Made by a program: the position numbers and the translations under genes. The notes beneath the pieces are model-generated. The model ran no database searches. It was not told where the DNA came from and saw only the letters and a list, made by a program, of their open reading frames with translations. Positions 8,348 to 17,083 of a stretch of DNA of 64,000 nucleotides are shown here, piece by piece; the first letter of the stretch is position 1; each line of letters starts with the position of its first letter. Source of the DNA: Deltaproteobacteria bacterium (GTDB lineage: Bacteria; Desulfobacterota; Desulfomonilia; UBA1062); assembly GCA_018436855.1 (NCBI GenBank), contig JAHDKO010000034.1, positions 1 through 64,000 on the forward strand. The letters run 5' to 3'.

Positions 8348-9562
8348 TCATCCTCCTCCGAGCTGTGAGATGAGATCATAGACGGGTCCGATCAGCGAGA
8401 TGACGATGAATACGAACAGCCCGCCCGAGAGCGCCATGACAATGGGCTCGATCATTTTGCCCATGATGTCCACGGACCGGGAGGTCTGTTCCTGGTACGT
8501 GTCTGCCAGGTACTGAAGGCGCTGATCGAGCGTTCCCGTGCTTTCTCCCACGCTGACCATGCGCAGTGTGACAGGGTCGAAGAACCGGGTGAGCGCGAAC
8601 GCGTTCAGGAGGGAGTCGCCCCTGTTCGTGGCGTGCCGGATCCTGGCGATCACCGATGTGACGGCAGGGTTCGAGAAGGTGGTCTCCAGCACGTCGAAGC
8701 ACTTGGTCAGGGTAACGCCGGATCGGAGCATCAGGGACATGTTGGAAAAGAACAGGGTGAGCGATGCCTGTTTCAGGAGCTTTCCGGCAACAGGGATCCT
8801 GAAGCAGGCCAAAGCCAGGAAGACGCGCGTGCGCTCATGTTTTTTCAGCATGAAGACAAATGCGCTCAGGAGCAGGATCACCGCAGGGAAGGCGTACCAG
8901 TAGGTCCGGGAGAACTCCACGAACCTCACCAGCCGGACCGTCATATCCGGCAGCACCACGTTCATGTCATGGAACGTCTCTACCAGCCTTGGAAGCACGA
9001 AAAAGAGCCAGAATACCATGACGCCCCCCATGGCCGAGATGACGAATGCCGGGTAGATAAGGGCCCGCTTGGTCTGTGAGACGATATCGTCCACGCGCTT
9101 GATGTACTCGGCGGTGCTCTTGAGCGACTCCTGGATGGTGCCGGTCTCCTCCCCGATGTTGCAGAAGAACACGAGCATGGGAGGGAAAACCTCGGGCTGT
9201 GCCCTGAACGCCCCGGAAAGCGACTCGCCTCCGGTGATCTCCCGGATCACCCGTTCGAGGGCCTTTTTGAGCCTCTTGTTCCGGACCGTGTCCTTGATGC
9301 TCTCCATGGAGTCCAGCAGCGGCAGGCCGCTTGCCACCATGGAGGAAAGGGATTCACAGAACTCGATGATGTCCGGGCGCTCCACCCGGGGCTGGATCAT
9401 GGAGTCGACGGCATCGGTGAGGATGAACCGCCTCTTCCGATACTTCAGGAGAATCTGGTCTTGGGAAGAGAGGGTGTCCATGAGGGTGCCTATGTCATCG
9501 AAATGTCCCTTGGCCGTGATGACCGATCCGTCCTGGTTCAGCGCCTGGTAGGTGAACAGCAT
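8348..9562 (-). CDS. mshG: Type IV pilus inner-membrane platform protein (GspF/PilC/MshG)
   Basis: A 404-residue polytopic inner-membrane protein of the GspF/PilC family that anchors the pilus and transmits ATPase rotation to it. Two GspF repeats are visible, each a cytoplasmic helical bundle followed by membrane segments. The first has 'FCESLSSMVASGLPLLDSMESI' (about 88-109) with helices near 168-195 and 220-240. The second begins with 'FSNMSLMLRSGVTL' (about 270-283), and a final helix lies near residue 380. The start ATG overlaps the mshE stop as TAATG. Order and length match MshG. Confidence 0.93.
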   Translation of the reverse strand: MLFTYQALNQDGSVITAKGHFDDIGTLMDTLSSQDQILLKYRKRRFILTDAVDSMIQPRVERPDIIEFCESLSSMVASGLPLLDSMESIKDTVRNKRLKKALERVIREITGGESLSGAFRAQPEVFPPMLVFFCNIGEETGTIQESLKSTAEYIKRVDDIVSQTKRALIYPAFVISAMGGVMVFWLFFVLPRLVETFHDMNVVLPDMTVRLVRFVEFSRTYWYAFPAVILLLSAFVFMLKKHERTRVFLALACFRIPVAGKLLKQASLTLFFSNMSLMLRSGVTLTKCFDVLETTFSNPAVTSVIARIRHATNRGDSLLNAFALTRFFDPVTLRMVSVGESTGTLDQRLQYLADTYQEQTSRSVDIMGKMIEPIVMALSGGLFVFIVISLIGPVYDLISQLGGG

Positions 9563-11196
9563 TACCGCAGGACCCTCCTGGCCTCCTGGAAACTGGTCCT
9601 GCCCGCAATGACCTTCCGGACCGCGTCCTGCGACAGGGTGTACATGCCTTCCTCGATCGCCTTGTCCTTAATCTCGAAGGGATGGGCACCCATGGAGATG
9701 AGCCGTTCCACCTCCTGCGTGACCGGGAGAATCTCGGCGATCATCATTCTGCCCAGATATCCGGTCTTGAGGCACTGATCGCATCCTTTCGGGGCGTAAA
9801 CCGTGGAGCCCGGCTCTATGCCGAAGATCCGGCACTCCTCTTCCCCGGACTGGTAGGGTTCCTTGCAGTAGGGGCACAGGGCGCGCACGAGCCGCTGGGC
9901 GATGACGCACAGGAGCGAGGAGGAGATCATGTAATCCTTGATGCCCAGGTCCTTGAGCCGGGGAATCGCGCCCACGGCGTCGTTGGCGTGTACGGTGGAG
10001 AGGACGAGGTGTCCGGTCTGGGCCGCCCGCATCCCCATGGTGGCGGTGTCTGCGTCGCGGATCTCGCCGATGAGGATGACGTCCGGGTCCTGCCGTAGAA
10101 AGGCCCTCACCGCAGATGCGAACACGTAGCCAGCCTTTTCGTTGACCTGGGTCTGCCGGATCAGGGGGAACTGGTACTCCACCGGGTCTTCCACGGTCAC
10201 AATGTTCTTCTCGATGGAATTGAGCTCGCGCAGGGAGGCGTAGAGAGTGGTGGTCTTCCCCGAGCCGGTGGGGCCCGATACCAGGATCATACCGAAGGGT
10301 TTGCGGAGGATGTCCTTGAGCCTGGTGATGTCGTCGTCCGCGATCCCCAGGTTCTTGAGATTGTAGAGCTCCTCTGTGCTCGCCAGGATCCTCAAGACCA
10401 TGTTCTCGCCGTGGGATACCCGGAGGGTGGACACCCGCATGTCATAGCTTTCGTTGAGAAAGTCGAAGGTGAGGCGTCCGTCCTGGGGTTTTCTCTGCTC
10501 GGAGATGTCCATCTCCGCCTTGACCTTGAGGGTGGAGATGATGCGGGGGTGAATCCCCACGGGAAAAATATAGAAGGGATAGAGGATCCCGTCGATGCGG
10601 TAGTGGATCTGCGAGGTCTTGTCCGTGGGGGTGATGTGGATGTCCGTCGCCCGGGAGTTGATGGCGGACATGAGTATCAGCCGTGAGAGCTTTTCGGTGT
10701 CCGCCTCATGGATGTCGCGCCTGGCGTGTTCGAGCTGCTCGGCGATCTCATCCTCCACGGGATGCTCCAGGAGGTAGTAGTCTTTTTCGATGTGCCGCTG
10801 TATCTGGGACGAAGAAGCGATCACGAACGCGAGCTTCTTTTTTGCGATCCGGGATGCCAAGTCCAGGACCTTGGAATCCTCAGGCTCGTTGGTAGCCACG
10901 GTGAGCACTGAGTCCTCGACTGCCACTGGCAGCAGTGCGTTGTCCTTGGCAAAGGCCAGGGGCAGTGATTTCAGCGCCTCCTTGGGCGGGGTGTAGTTTC
11001 TCAGCTCCAGAAACTCCAGACCCGACTGCTTTGCAATGGCTTGGGCGAGCTCGGTCTGGGTCACGAGCCCCAGGCGGAGCAGGATGTCGCCCACCCGTTC
11101 GCGGGTCGCACGCTGCTCTTTAAGGGAAAGGCCGACCTCCTGGTCGGTGATGATCCCTTCGTCCTTGAGCAGATCACCGATGCGCTTCTTTTCCAT
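9562..11196 (-). CDS. mshE: Type IV pilus extension ATPase of the MshE type, with c-di-GMP-binding MshEN motifs
   Basis: A 544-residue hexameric AAA-type secretion ATPase that powers pilus polymerisation on the cytoplasmic face. The N-terminus has two copies of the 24-residue MshEN motif (R-L-x3-L-x3-G-x6-L-x3-L-x2-Q). They lie at residues 5-28 and 34-57 and are separated by the canonical five residues; in Vibrio MshE this motif binds cyclic di-GMP. The Walker A is GPTGSGKTTT at 308-317, the Walker B region is 'DPDVILIGEIRD' near 370-381, and a four-Cys zinc knuckle is at C441, C444, C472 and C475. No MshE or PilT paralogue is seen elsewhere in the window. Confidence 0.95.
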   Translation of the reverse strand: MEKKRIGDLLKDEGIITDQEVGLSLKEQRATRERVGDILLRLGLVTQTELAQAIAKQSGLEFLELRNYTPPKEALKSLPLAFAKDNALLPVAVEDSVLTVATNEPEDSKVLDLASRIAKKKLAFVIASSSQIQRHIEKDYYLLEHPVEDEIAEQLEHARRDIHEADTEKLSRLILMSAINSRATDIHITPTDKTSQIHYRIDGILYPFYIFPVGIHPRIISTLKVKAEMDISEQRKPQDGRLTFDFLNESYDMRVSTLRVSHGENMVLRILASTEELYNLKNLGIADDDITRLKDILRKPFGMILVSGPTGSGKTTTLYASLRELNSIEKNIVTVEDPVEYQFPLIRQTQVNEKAGYVFASAVRAFLRQDPDVILIGEIRDADTATMGMRAAQTGHLVLSTVHANDAVGAIPRLKDLGIKDYMISSSLLCVIAQRLVRALCPYCKEPYQSGEEECRIFGIEPGSTVYAPKGCDQCLKTGYLGRMMIAEILPVTQEVERLISMGAHPFEIKDKAIEEGMYTLSQDAVRKVIAGRTSFQEARRVLR

Positions 11197-11552
11197 ACAT
11201 TATCCTGTTCTCTACGTGCAGTTAATCAATCAATCGACGAAGAGGGAGAAGAACTTTATCAGCAAGATATCGGGCGGTACCTTACCTGTTTTCCCTTGGA
11301 GATCACGGATTCCCTGATCAGTTCGTCTTTCCCCAAGCGGCAGAGGTTCCTGCAAGCGGATCGCAAAAGGGGAGGGACAGGACATGATGGATCGTAACCA
11401 TGGAAAAAACCATGTTCGAATTGGCGTGTTCCGTGTTGCCGCGGTATCTCTCTCCAGTCAGGCTGAAAAAAGGATGTCTCGTTCCGGACACTGCCCGGGA
11501 GATGACCCCCGGGCAACAGGTACGTTCTCGAGATGCCTGGGGATGTTTTTCC
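11197..11552. other. Intergenic region between major pilin and mshE
   Basis: This 356-base stretch splits the pilus operon after the major pilin. No credible coding frame is seen. It contains a strong hairpin at 11492-11515 (listed separately) and a small inverted repeat, CATGG-A6-CCATG, around 11399-11414. The spacing suggests that pilin transcripts end or are processed here, so that pilin is made in excess of the assembly proteins. A minus-strand promoter for mshE may lie here, but I could not identify one with confidence. Confidence 0.5.
11492..11515 (-). terminator. Hairpin downstream of the major pilin, possible (attenuating) terminator
   Basis: A perfect 8-bp stem: TGCCCGGG at 11492-11499 pairs with CCCGGGCA at 11508-11515 around an 8-base loop, 37 bases beyond the pilin stop on the minus strand. 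No U tract follows directly (the nearest T run is about 20 bases on), so it could be a processing or stabilising stem rather than a true terminator. Confidence 0.4.
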
Positions 11553-12128
11553 CTACATGCGCCAGATCATCTGTTTGGGCGCCTGGTTGGTATAGACCGT
11601 GTTGGAACGTATGGACCCGGAATTGTATACCCCGTCGTCGTACTTGGTGTCGATCTGCAGGGCCACCTGGGCCGGCACCCCGTTGAAGTACATGCAGTTG
11701 GCGTTCACGGTGGAGCCTGCAAAATTGCCCACCCACTGGATGCGCATGAAGTCGCCGAACGCATGATTCGGCACGTCGGTCTGTGTGCCGTCGTAACTGC
11801 CGTTGATGATCTCGGCCAGGACAAGGTCTTCAAACACGAATCCATATTCTGCTGCATCGATGCGCCCGTTTCCGTTTCCTTCGTGGGTGTCTCCGGTGGG
11901 TGTTCCCACCCGGTCTTCATCTCCCGGGAGCATGCCGTACCGGTCGAAGAAGGTGTAGTATGCCGCTGCAATGGAATCTTTCTGATTCACGAGCTTCTTG
12001 ACCTTGGCGTTTTCGATCAGGGCCTCACCCTTGAGCACTCCGGTAATGAGCAGCCCCACAATGACCAGCACCAGTGCGAGCTCCACCAAGGTGAATCCGT
12101 GTTTGCCTCTTACCCGCGGCCTTTTCAT
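11553..12128 (-). CDS. Major type IV pilin candidate
   Basis: A 191-residue prepilin. The short basic leader ends at G11, followed by FTLVELALVLVIVGLLITG, which gives a G^F cleavage site and Glu at +5 for assembly. The globular domain has an EF-hand-like loop, EGNGNGRIDAAE, at residues 83-94 (Asx at 3 and 5, Gly at 6, Ile at 8, Glu at 12), suggesting calcium binding. It lies between the adhesin-like gene and mshE. Separation by non-coding gaps on both sides (141 and 356 bases) is typical of a highly expressed pilin. Calling it the major pilin is an inference from this arrangement. Confidence 0.85.
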   Translation of the reverse strand: MKRPRVRGKHGFTLVELALVLVIVGLLITGVLKGEALIENAKVKKLVNQKDSIAAAYYTFFDRYGMLPGDEDRVGTPTGDTHEGNGNGRIDAAEYGFVFEDLVLAEIINGSYDGTQTDVPNHAFGDFMRIQWVGNFAGSTVNANCMYFNGVPAQVALQIDTKYDDGVYNSGSIRSNTVYTNQAPKQMIWRM

Positions 12129-12258
12129 GTCCAGTACCTCTCTTTCATTGGTATGTAGCCGCTTATTCGGGTTGTTTCCCTGAAAACTTTACGTGGGCGC
12201 TTCTTTTCACGAAAGACTTTTCTTTTGCCGGGAAAACAGGAATCTCTTTCTGGAACGT

Positions 12259-12295
12259 GTCTCGGAGGTTCAAAAAAAGATTCTGGTTCCGAGAC
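12259..12295 (-). repeat. Inverted repeat spanning the stop codon of the PilY1-like gene
   Basis: GTCTCGGA at 12259-12266 and TCCGAGAC at 12288-12295 form a perfect 8-bp stem. Its 21-base loop holds a run of seven A (U in the minus-strand transcript) and abuts the stop codon at 12270-12272. It could protect the 3' end or separate expression of the adhesin from that of the pilin downstream. Confidence 0.5.
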
Positions 12296-14408
12296 CGCGC
12301 GGTCTGACGCCCGGCAGGTCGGATATGTCCGTCTGGTGAATGGACGTGTCCCAGCTGATATGCTCCATGATCCCGGCATCCGGATTGATGACCGGTCCGA
12401 ACGCCTTTGCCCCGAAGAGGGTGGTCCGGGAAATGGTGTCCCCGGTCAGCGCATCCAGGATCACCAGTGATGACTCGCCGGTGTCGATCCCGACGCACTC
12501 GTCCGGCTCCCAGGCTGACAGGTAGAGCTTGGAATCCATGACCACGGCATTGGTGATGATCCCGGCCTCCAGGGATCTGCTCCAGAGAATGTCTCCTGCC
12601 CTCAAACATGCGGCCCCGCGCTCGGCGAGGGCGATAACGTGCAGCTCGCGCCTGGAATGGAAGGAACGGATACCCCGGATTCCACCTGAAAGGTTCGGAA
12701 AAAGGAAATCCAGCCAGGCGAGATCCTGCCCCAGGATCGTGATCTGACCTGTTTGCGACGCGGCGAGCACCACCCCCCGGCAGGGATCGTATTCCAGGGC
12801 GCACACGGCGCTGTCCGCCGCGTATGCAGCCTCGAAGAATCCATCCCGGAGCGTGTGGGCCGTGATGACGTCACCATCCGTCGAGTAGAGGCTTCCCTCC
12901 GACGCCGTGAACAGGTCGCCCCGGCACAGCCACCGGATCTGGGGACCATCGTCGAGAACCACGATGTCGCCCCGGATGTCGGGACCGGCAATGATGAGTC
13001 CTTCCCGTCCGATCACCCTGCCGCCCGCCCCTTCCACCATCCAGGAGCAGGTCCCGGTCGCCGCGTCTATGGACACGAGATCGTCCCGGGAGGTGGTGCA
13101 CAGGAGTGATTCTCCCTCCATGAAGGCAGACAGCGCAGTGCCTCTGAACCCAAGGGCGGAAACGCCTGATAGATGGGGAAGTCCATTGGCCATGCGTTTG
13201 AAAAATGCAGTATCCTCCCAGTCAACCCACACAGGGGAAAGATGCAGGTCACTATTTGCGAGAATACGCCTGGCGTCTCCGGATAGGCAGTGCGTCAGGG
13301 TGACCAGGCTCGCCGGCGGATCGAAGGCCCCGGCATCGGGCATGAGGATTCCTCCGCCCTTATCGGCCGTGTCTCTTAAGAAGAGGGTGTCGGGTCCTGT
13401 CATGTGGATGCTGATGCCCAGCGACCGGGCATAGGCCGCCACGTCATCCAGGCAATGGGAGCCTTCTCCGGCAATGGCCCGGTCGTCGGGATTGCCGTCG
13501 TTGTCATAGTCCTGGAGCCAGGGGGGGATGTCTCCGTCGCCTACGGCAATGCCGTTGGTGGCCACGATGATGTGGTTGGCGGTGCTGCATCTGTCGGGGA
13601 ACGAATCGAGAAGACTCAGGAGGCTCTCCGAGAGCGCCGAATCAGCCGCCTGGGGCCGCAGGCCCTCCAGGGTCGAGAAGAGCAGGGCCCGGTCGGTGGT
13701 GAAGGACTGGACGATCCCGCCTGACACGGTCGCGACGGCCATGGGGCACAGGTCCATGGAATCGATGAACTCCTTCAGCGACTCGATGGCAAAAGTCCAG
13801 CACGGCATGGTGCCTCCGAGGAGATAGATGTCGTCGGCCTGATGCCAGAGGTTGCCGTAATCACCACGGAAAAAGGTTCCCGATGGCGTGGAGAGGCTCG
13901 ATATCACATCGTCCCGGTCTTGTGCGGGCACGATCTCTCCGCTCGCTTTCACGAGGTACAGGTTGTTGTCCCGATACCGGCAATCGCAGGCGGCGAGCAT
14001 GTCCTGCCCGTCGTCCACCAGGAGAATGACGTGTGGCCTCCAGCCGGAGAGCATGGGGATCTGCTTGAGCCCATCGGGCTGCTGTCTGAGCCGGATGCGC
14101 CAGGAATACCGGCATTGATTTTCCCAGGCCTTTTCGGTCAGCTCGGTGGAGAAGCAGGTGTGGTCCCACCCTTCAGGTGCACGAAGCGTGGTGTGCCGGA
14201 AAACGGGTTCCTCTTCGGTCCCGGCAGGGATGTGCCTCAGGGAGAGCATCTTCGTGAAGGTGGTGCCGGACTTCATATTGTGCGCGACGAGCGAGCAGGT
14301 GATCAGGGCGATGCCCTGCACCGCGACGCAGAAGACCAGGGCGTACATGAGTACCCATCCCCGGTCACTGCAGGTGGTAGGAGTATGCGATGTCTTTTTT
14401 GTACTCAT
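12270..14408 (-). CDS. PilX/PilY1-like fusion: pilin-type N-terminus, VWA-like domain and propeller-like C-terminus
   Basis: A 712-residue predicted pilus tip or adhesin protein. Residues 16-45 (RGWVLMYALVF...) look like the N-terminal helix of PilX-type minor pilins, which lack the usual Glu+5. Residues about 125-345 resemble a von Willebrand A domain: 'HVILLVDDGQD' occupies the MIDAS position, but DxSxS is changed to D-x-G-x-D. 'DYDNDGNPD' at 300-308 fits the DxDxDGxxD calcium loop known from PilY1. From about 385 to 700, repeated beta segments ('LVSIDAATG', 'LVILDALTG') suggest a PQQ-like propeller. Nine or more cysteines fit extracellular disulfides. It overlaps the PilW-like gene by 44 bases. 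The family call is moderately sure; the one-chain fusion is unusual. Confidence 0.72.
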   Translation of the reverse strand: MSTKKTSHTPTTCSDRGWVLMYALVFCVAVQGIALITCSLVAHNMKSGTTFTKMLSLRHIPAGTEEEPVFRHTTLRAPEGWDHTCFSTELTEKAWENQCRYSWRIRLRQQPDGLKQIPMLSGWRPHVILLVDDGQDMLAACDCRYRDNNLYLVKASGEIVPAQDRDDVISSLSTPSGTFFRGDYGNLWHQADDIYLLGGTMPCWTFAIESLKEFIDSMDLCPMAVATVSGGIVQSFTTDRALLFSTLEGLRPQAADSALSESLLSLLDSFPDRCSTANHIIVATNGIAVGDGDIPPWLQDYDNDGNPDDRAIAGEGSHCLDDVAAYARSLGISIHMTGPDTLFLRDTADKGGGILMPDAGAFDPPASLVTLTHCLSGDARRILANSDLHLSPVWVDWEDTAFFKRMANGLPHLSGVSALGFRGTALSAFMEGESLLCTTSRDDLVSIDAATGTCSWMVEGAGGRVIGREGLIIAGPDIRGDIVVLDDGPQIRWLCRGDLFTASEGSLYSTDGDVITAHTLRDGFFEAAYAADSAVCALEYDPCRGVVLAASQTGQITILGQDLAWLDFLFPNLSGGIRGIRSFHSRRELHVIALAERGAACLRAGDILWSRSLEAGIITNAVVMDSKLYLSAWEPDECVGIDTGESSLVILDALTGDTISRTTLFGAKAFGPVINPDAGIMEHISWDTSIHQTDISDLPGVRPRGLGTRIFF

Positions 14409-15051
14409 GATAACAGGCTTCCATCACGATGACGACCTCGCTGCCGTCCACGTGCGGAGCGAACGCACAGACCGCCTCTGCCAGCAGCTGACCGTTCCGG
14501 TAGAGACCGTCCGCCCTCAGCTCGTAGTGAACCGCCGGCACGGCGCGGTCGCCGATATTCCCCGGTGCGGGCTCCTTCAGGGTGAGCACGGCATCGCCAC
14601 GGGTATACCCGTGGGAGATGACGCATGGCCCGTGTTCGGTGATGATCCCGAGATCCGCCCAGTAGTCGTATGATCCGTTCGAATCGATGTCGAGGGCATC
14701 GAGGGTCATGGAACTGCCGGAAAGCGAACGGATGGTGGAGAAGTAGGGGGGAGCGATGCTGGCATGCACGTGGATGCCGCTGTGGGACGAGGTGAGGGGT
14801 ACCCCGGATATGAACAGGGCGTTTTCTCTGCACGCGATTCTCATATCCTGGGGCAGCAGGCACGCACACTGCTTCAGGTCGGCATCCAGCCGGACGATTG
14901 CGCTGCGCAGAGACTGCATGCAATACCAGCCGGCCATGGTGTCCCGATAGGTGGACGCGGTGAGTGAATGGATGCTGTAGAGGGTGAGGATGAGGATCGA
15001 CGCAAGGGCGATCGAAAGCATAAGCTCAACAAGGGTCAGACCTCTTTCCAT
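14365..15051 (-). CDS. PilW-like minor pilin
   Basis: A 228-residue prepilin with a very short leader, MERG^LTLVEL: the cleavage site is G4^L5, with Glu at +5 of the mature protein, followed by a 20-residue hydrophobic helix. The +1 residue is Leu instead of the commoner Phe. The soluble domain has a DxDxNGxxD loop at 121-129 (DIDSNGSYD), which could bind calcium, and four Cys between residues 44 and 74. It is the first gene of the minus-strand pilus locus, and its position before the PilX/PilY1-like gene matches the pilW-pilX-pilY1 order of other type IV pilus minor pilin clusters. Confidence 0.82.
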   Translation of the reverse strand: MERGLTLVELMLSIALASILILTLYSIHSLTASTYRDTMAGWYCMQSLRSAIVRLDADLKQCACLLPQDMRIACRENALFISGVPLTSSHSGIHVHASIAPPYFSTIRSLSGSSMTLDALDIDSNGSYDYWADLGIITEHGPCVISHGYTRGDAVLTLKEPAPGNIGDRAVPAVHYELRADGLYRNGQLLAEAVCAFAPHVDGSEVVIVMEACYHEYKKDIAYSYHLQ

Positions 15052-15390
15052 ACAATTTCACACCAAACAGTCGGATACCATGATCCGTAAGAAACAAACG
15101 CATTCATCTTGAAGTGAGGGACTCAAGGGTGGATATTGAATATTACAGTAAAATAATTTTCGTGAATGGTCAAGGTTTCTCTCTCCTGAATTATATCCCG
15201 GCCGCCGATATGATAAAAAACCCCTGGGCCCGAGATTTTCGAATCGAACGGTCAGGAATTTCAGGGGCGTGTCCCGCGCACCCTCTCAATGAAGGGCTCA
15301 GGGCTGTACGCGGGGCGAAAATGGGAATGGACAGATCGGTTATTCCTTGGTAATAACCGACTCAAATACCAGCAAATGCAAAGGCGAGGG
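15052..15390. other. Divergent intergenic region between pilus operon and TPR gene
   Basis: This AT-rich region should hold the promoter of the pilus operon (minus) and of the TPR gene (plus). I find AT-rich segments (for example around 15133-15172) but no convincing paired -35/-10 hexamers and no sigma-54 TGG-N-GC element in either direction. No coding potential is seen before the ATG at 15391. Confidence 0.4.
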
Positions 15391-17031
15391 ATGGGAAAGA
15401 AAGGAAGCGCCGTTTTCATCGTTATCTTGGTTATCGCCATAGGATTCATACTCTTTCTCAGTGTTCCCATCGGCGGGAAGATCGGGCTCGTCCGAGAGGC
15501 CATGGTCTCATTCATCTTCCGCAAGCCTCCGCGCTTCATATCCATGGAGGTGAGCGTGGACGGTGCCCCCCGGATTGTCAAGCCCGGTGAGAGCCTGCTG
15601 ATCAGGGGCACGGAGACCGTTGTCATCACCAAGATAAAGGCGAACACCTTCTTCGATTCCTATCTCACCGCCGACGTGGTGGGGTTCGGGAACACCAACG
15701 ACCTGCACGAGCCGCTCGAGACCTCTCAGATCCGCGACCAGCTCCTGGCTGCCGGTCTGCGCTCGGTTCCCATCGATGTCTACTACATCGAGTACAACAT
15801 CGCCAGGGTTCCGCTCGAGATGGAGCTCACCGAGCAGGATTTTCTGAACCGGGTGAAGGAGTCCAAGAACGTTGACGACCAGATCGCCATCCTCAAGAGC
15901 GCCCATGCGAGCTTTCCCAAAAACCGGGAGTTCGTGTCCAAGCTCGATGACCTGCTCACGAAAAAGAACGACTACGAGGCGCTCGCCGGTATCTACAAGG
16001 CCATGACAGAGGCCGACCCCGAGAACATCCATGCCCATGCGCAGCTCTCCCGCTGCTATATCCGCCTGGGCATGTTCCGGGAGGCCATGGCGATGAGCCA
16101 GAAGATCGTGGACAAGGGAAGGGCCGATTCCAACACCTACCGCCGCATGGCATACATCGCGGGACTGACGGGGGACTTCGACAGCAGGGTGAAGCACCTC
16201 AGGAAGGCCCTCGAGCTCGCACCCGGAACCGACTCGATCATCATCGACCTGGGCAAGACCTATGAGCAGGCCGGCAGGAATGCAGAGGCCCTGGAGATAT
16301 ACAAGTCGGCCGCGGGCAAGGCCAGGGACCGCGAGATCCTGATTCCCGTGATCGAAGACACCCTCAGGAAGAAGGACTACAAGGAAGCGGCCTCCCTGTT
16401 GAAGCGCTATGTCACGCATTATCCCAAAGACGGGAACGCATATGCCCAGCTCGGCATGGTCATGGGCAGGCTCGGGGATGCGGATGCGCAGGTCACCTAT
16501 TATTCCAGGGCCGTGGAGCTCTCTCCCAAGGACCCGGTCCTGCTCTACAATCTGGGCGCATCCTTTGAAAAGGCCGGCAAGGAGAAGAATGCCCTGGGCG
16601 CTTTTCGGAAGGCCCTCGCGATAAAGCCCGGCGACAAGGATTCCCTGCTGCGGGCCGCCGCGCTGTGCCTGAAGGCGAAGGACTACCAGTCGTCATATGG
16701 ATACTACCAGTCGCTGCTCAAGATAGAGCAGTCAAATGAATACCGCAAGGGGCTCGTGTCTGCCGCGGTGGGCCTGAAGGATCACGACAAAATCATTGAC
16801 GCGGCAGGCCAGTATCTCAAACATGCAAAGGACTACGATGCCGCGCTGGCGCTCGCGTACGCATACGAGGCACGGGCCTCTTCCAAGACAGGGAAGCAGA
16901 AGCTCGAAGACATCAACGCCTCAGTGGAGGCCTATCAGCTTGCCCTGAAGATCAATCCGAAATCCACGAAGGCCCAGGAGAAGATCCCGGAGCTTAAGAT
17001 CGAGTCCATAAAACTCAAAAAAGGCATCTGA
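15391..17031 (+). CDS. Membrane-anchored TPR protein
   Basis: A 546-residue protein with an N-terminal transmembrane helix (about residues 5-24). A roughly 150-residue domain I do not recognise follows, then about nine tetratricopeptide repeats from residue 160 to near 460, for example 'LSRCYIRLGMFREAM' and 'LRKALELAPGTDS'. Topology suggests the TPR array lies in the periplasm, where it could scaffold an envelope complex. The start at 15391 is chosen because the hydrophobic helix follows directly. GGCGAGGG just upstream is close to the ATG, and an in-frame ATG at 15376 is possible. It is divergent from the pilus operon, so a role in pilus biogenesis is conceivable but not shown. Confidence 0.75.
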   Translation: MGKKGSAVFIVILVIAIGFILFLSVPIGGKIGLVREAMVSFIFRKPPRFISMEVSVDGAPRIVKPGESLLIRGTETVVITKIKANTFFDSYLTADVVGFGNTNDLHEPLETSQIRDQLLAAGLRSVPIDVYYIEYNIARVPLEMELTEQDFLNRVKESKNVDDQIAILKSAHASFPKNREFVSKLDDLLTKKNDYEALAGIYKAMTEADPENIHAHAQLSRCYIRLGMFREAMAMSQKIVDKGRADSNTYRRMAYIAGLTGDFDSRVKHLRKALELAPGTDSIIIDLGKTYEQAGRNAEALEIYKSAAGKARDREILIPVIEDTLRKKDYKEAASLLKRYVTHYPKDGNAYAQLGMVMGRLGDADAQVTYYSRAVELSPKDPVLLYNLGASFEKAGKEKNALGAFRKALAIKPGDKDSLLRAAALCLKAKDYQSSYGYYQSLLKIEQSNEYRKGLVSAAVGLKDHDKIIDAAGQYLKHAKDYDAALALAYAYEARASSKTGKQKLEDINASVEAYQLALKINPKSTKAQEKIPELKIESIKLKKGI

Positions 17032-17083
17032 TGTCCTGCTCGGCCAGGATACGGCACAAACGATTCAATCTCCTGTTAAGACA

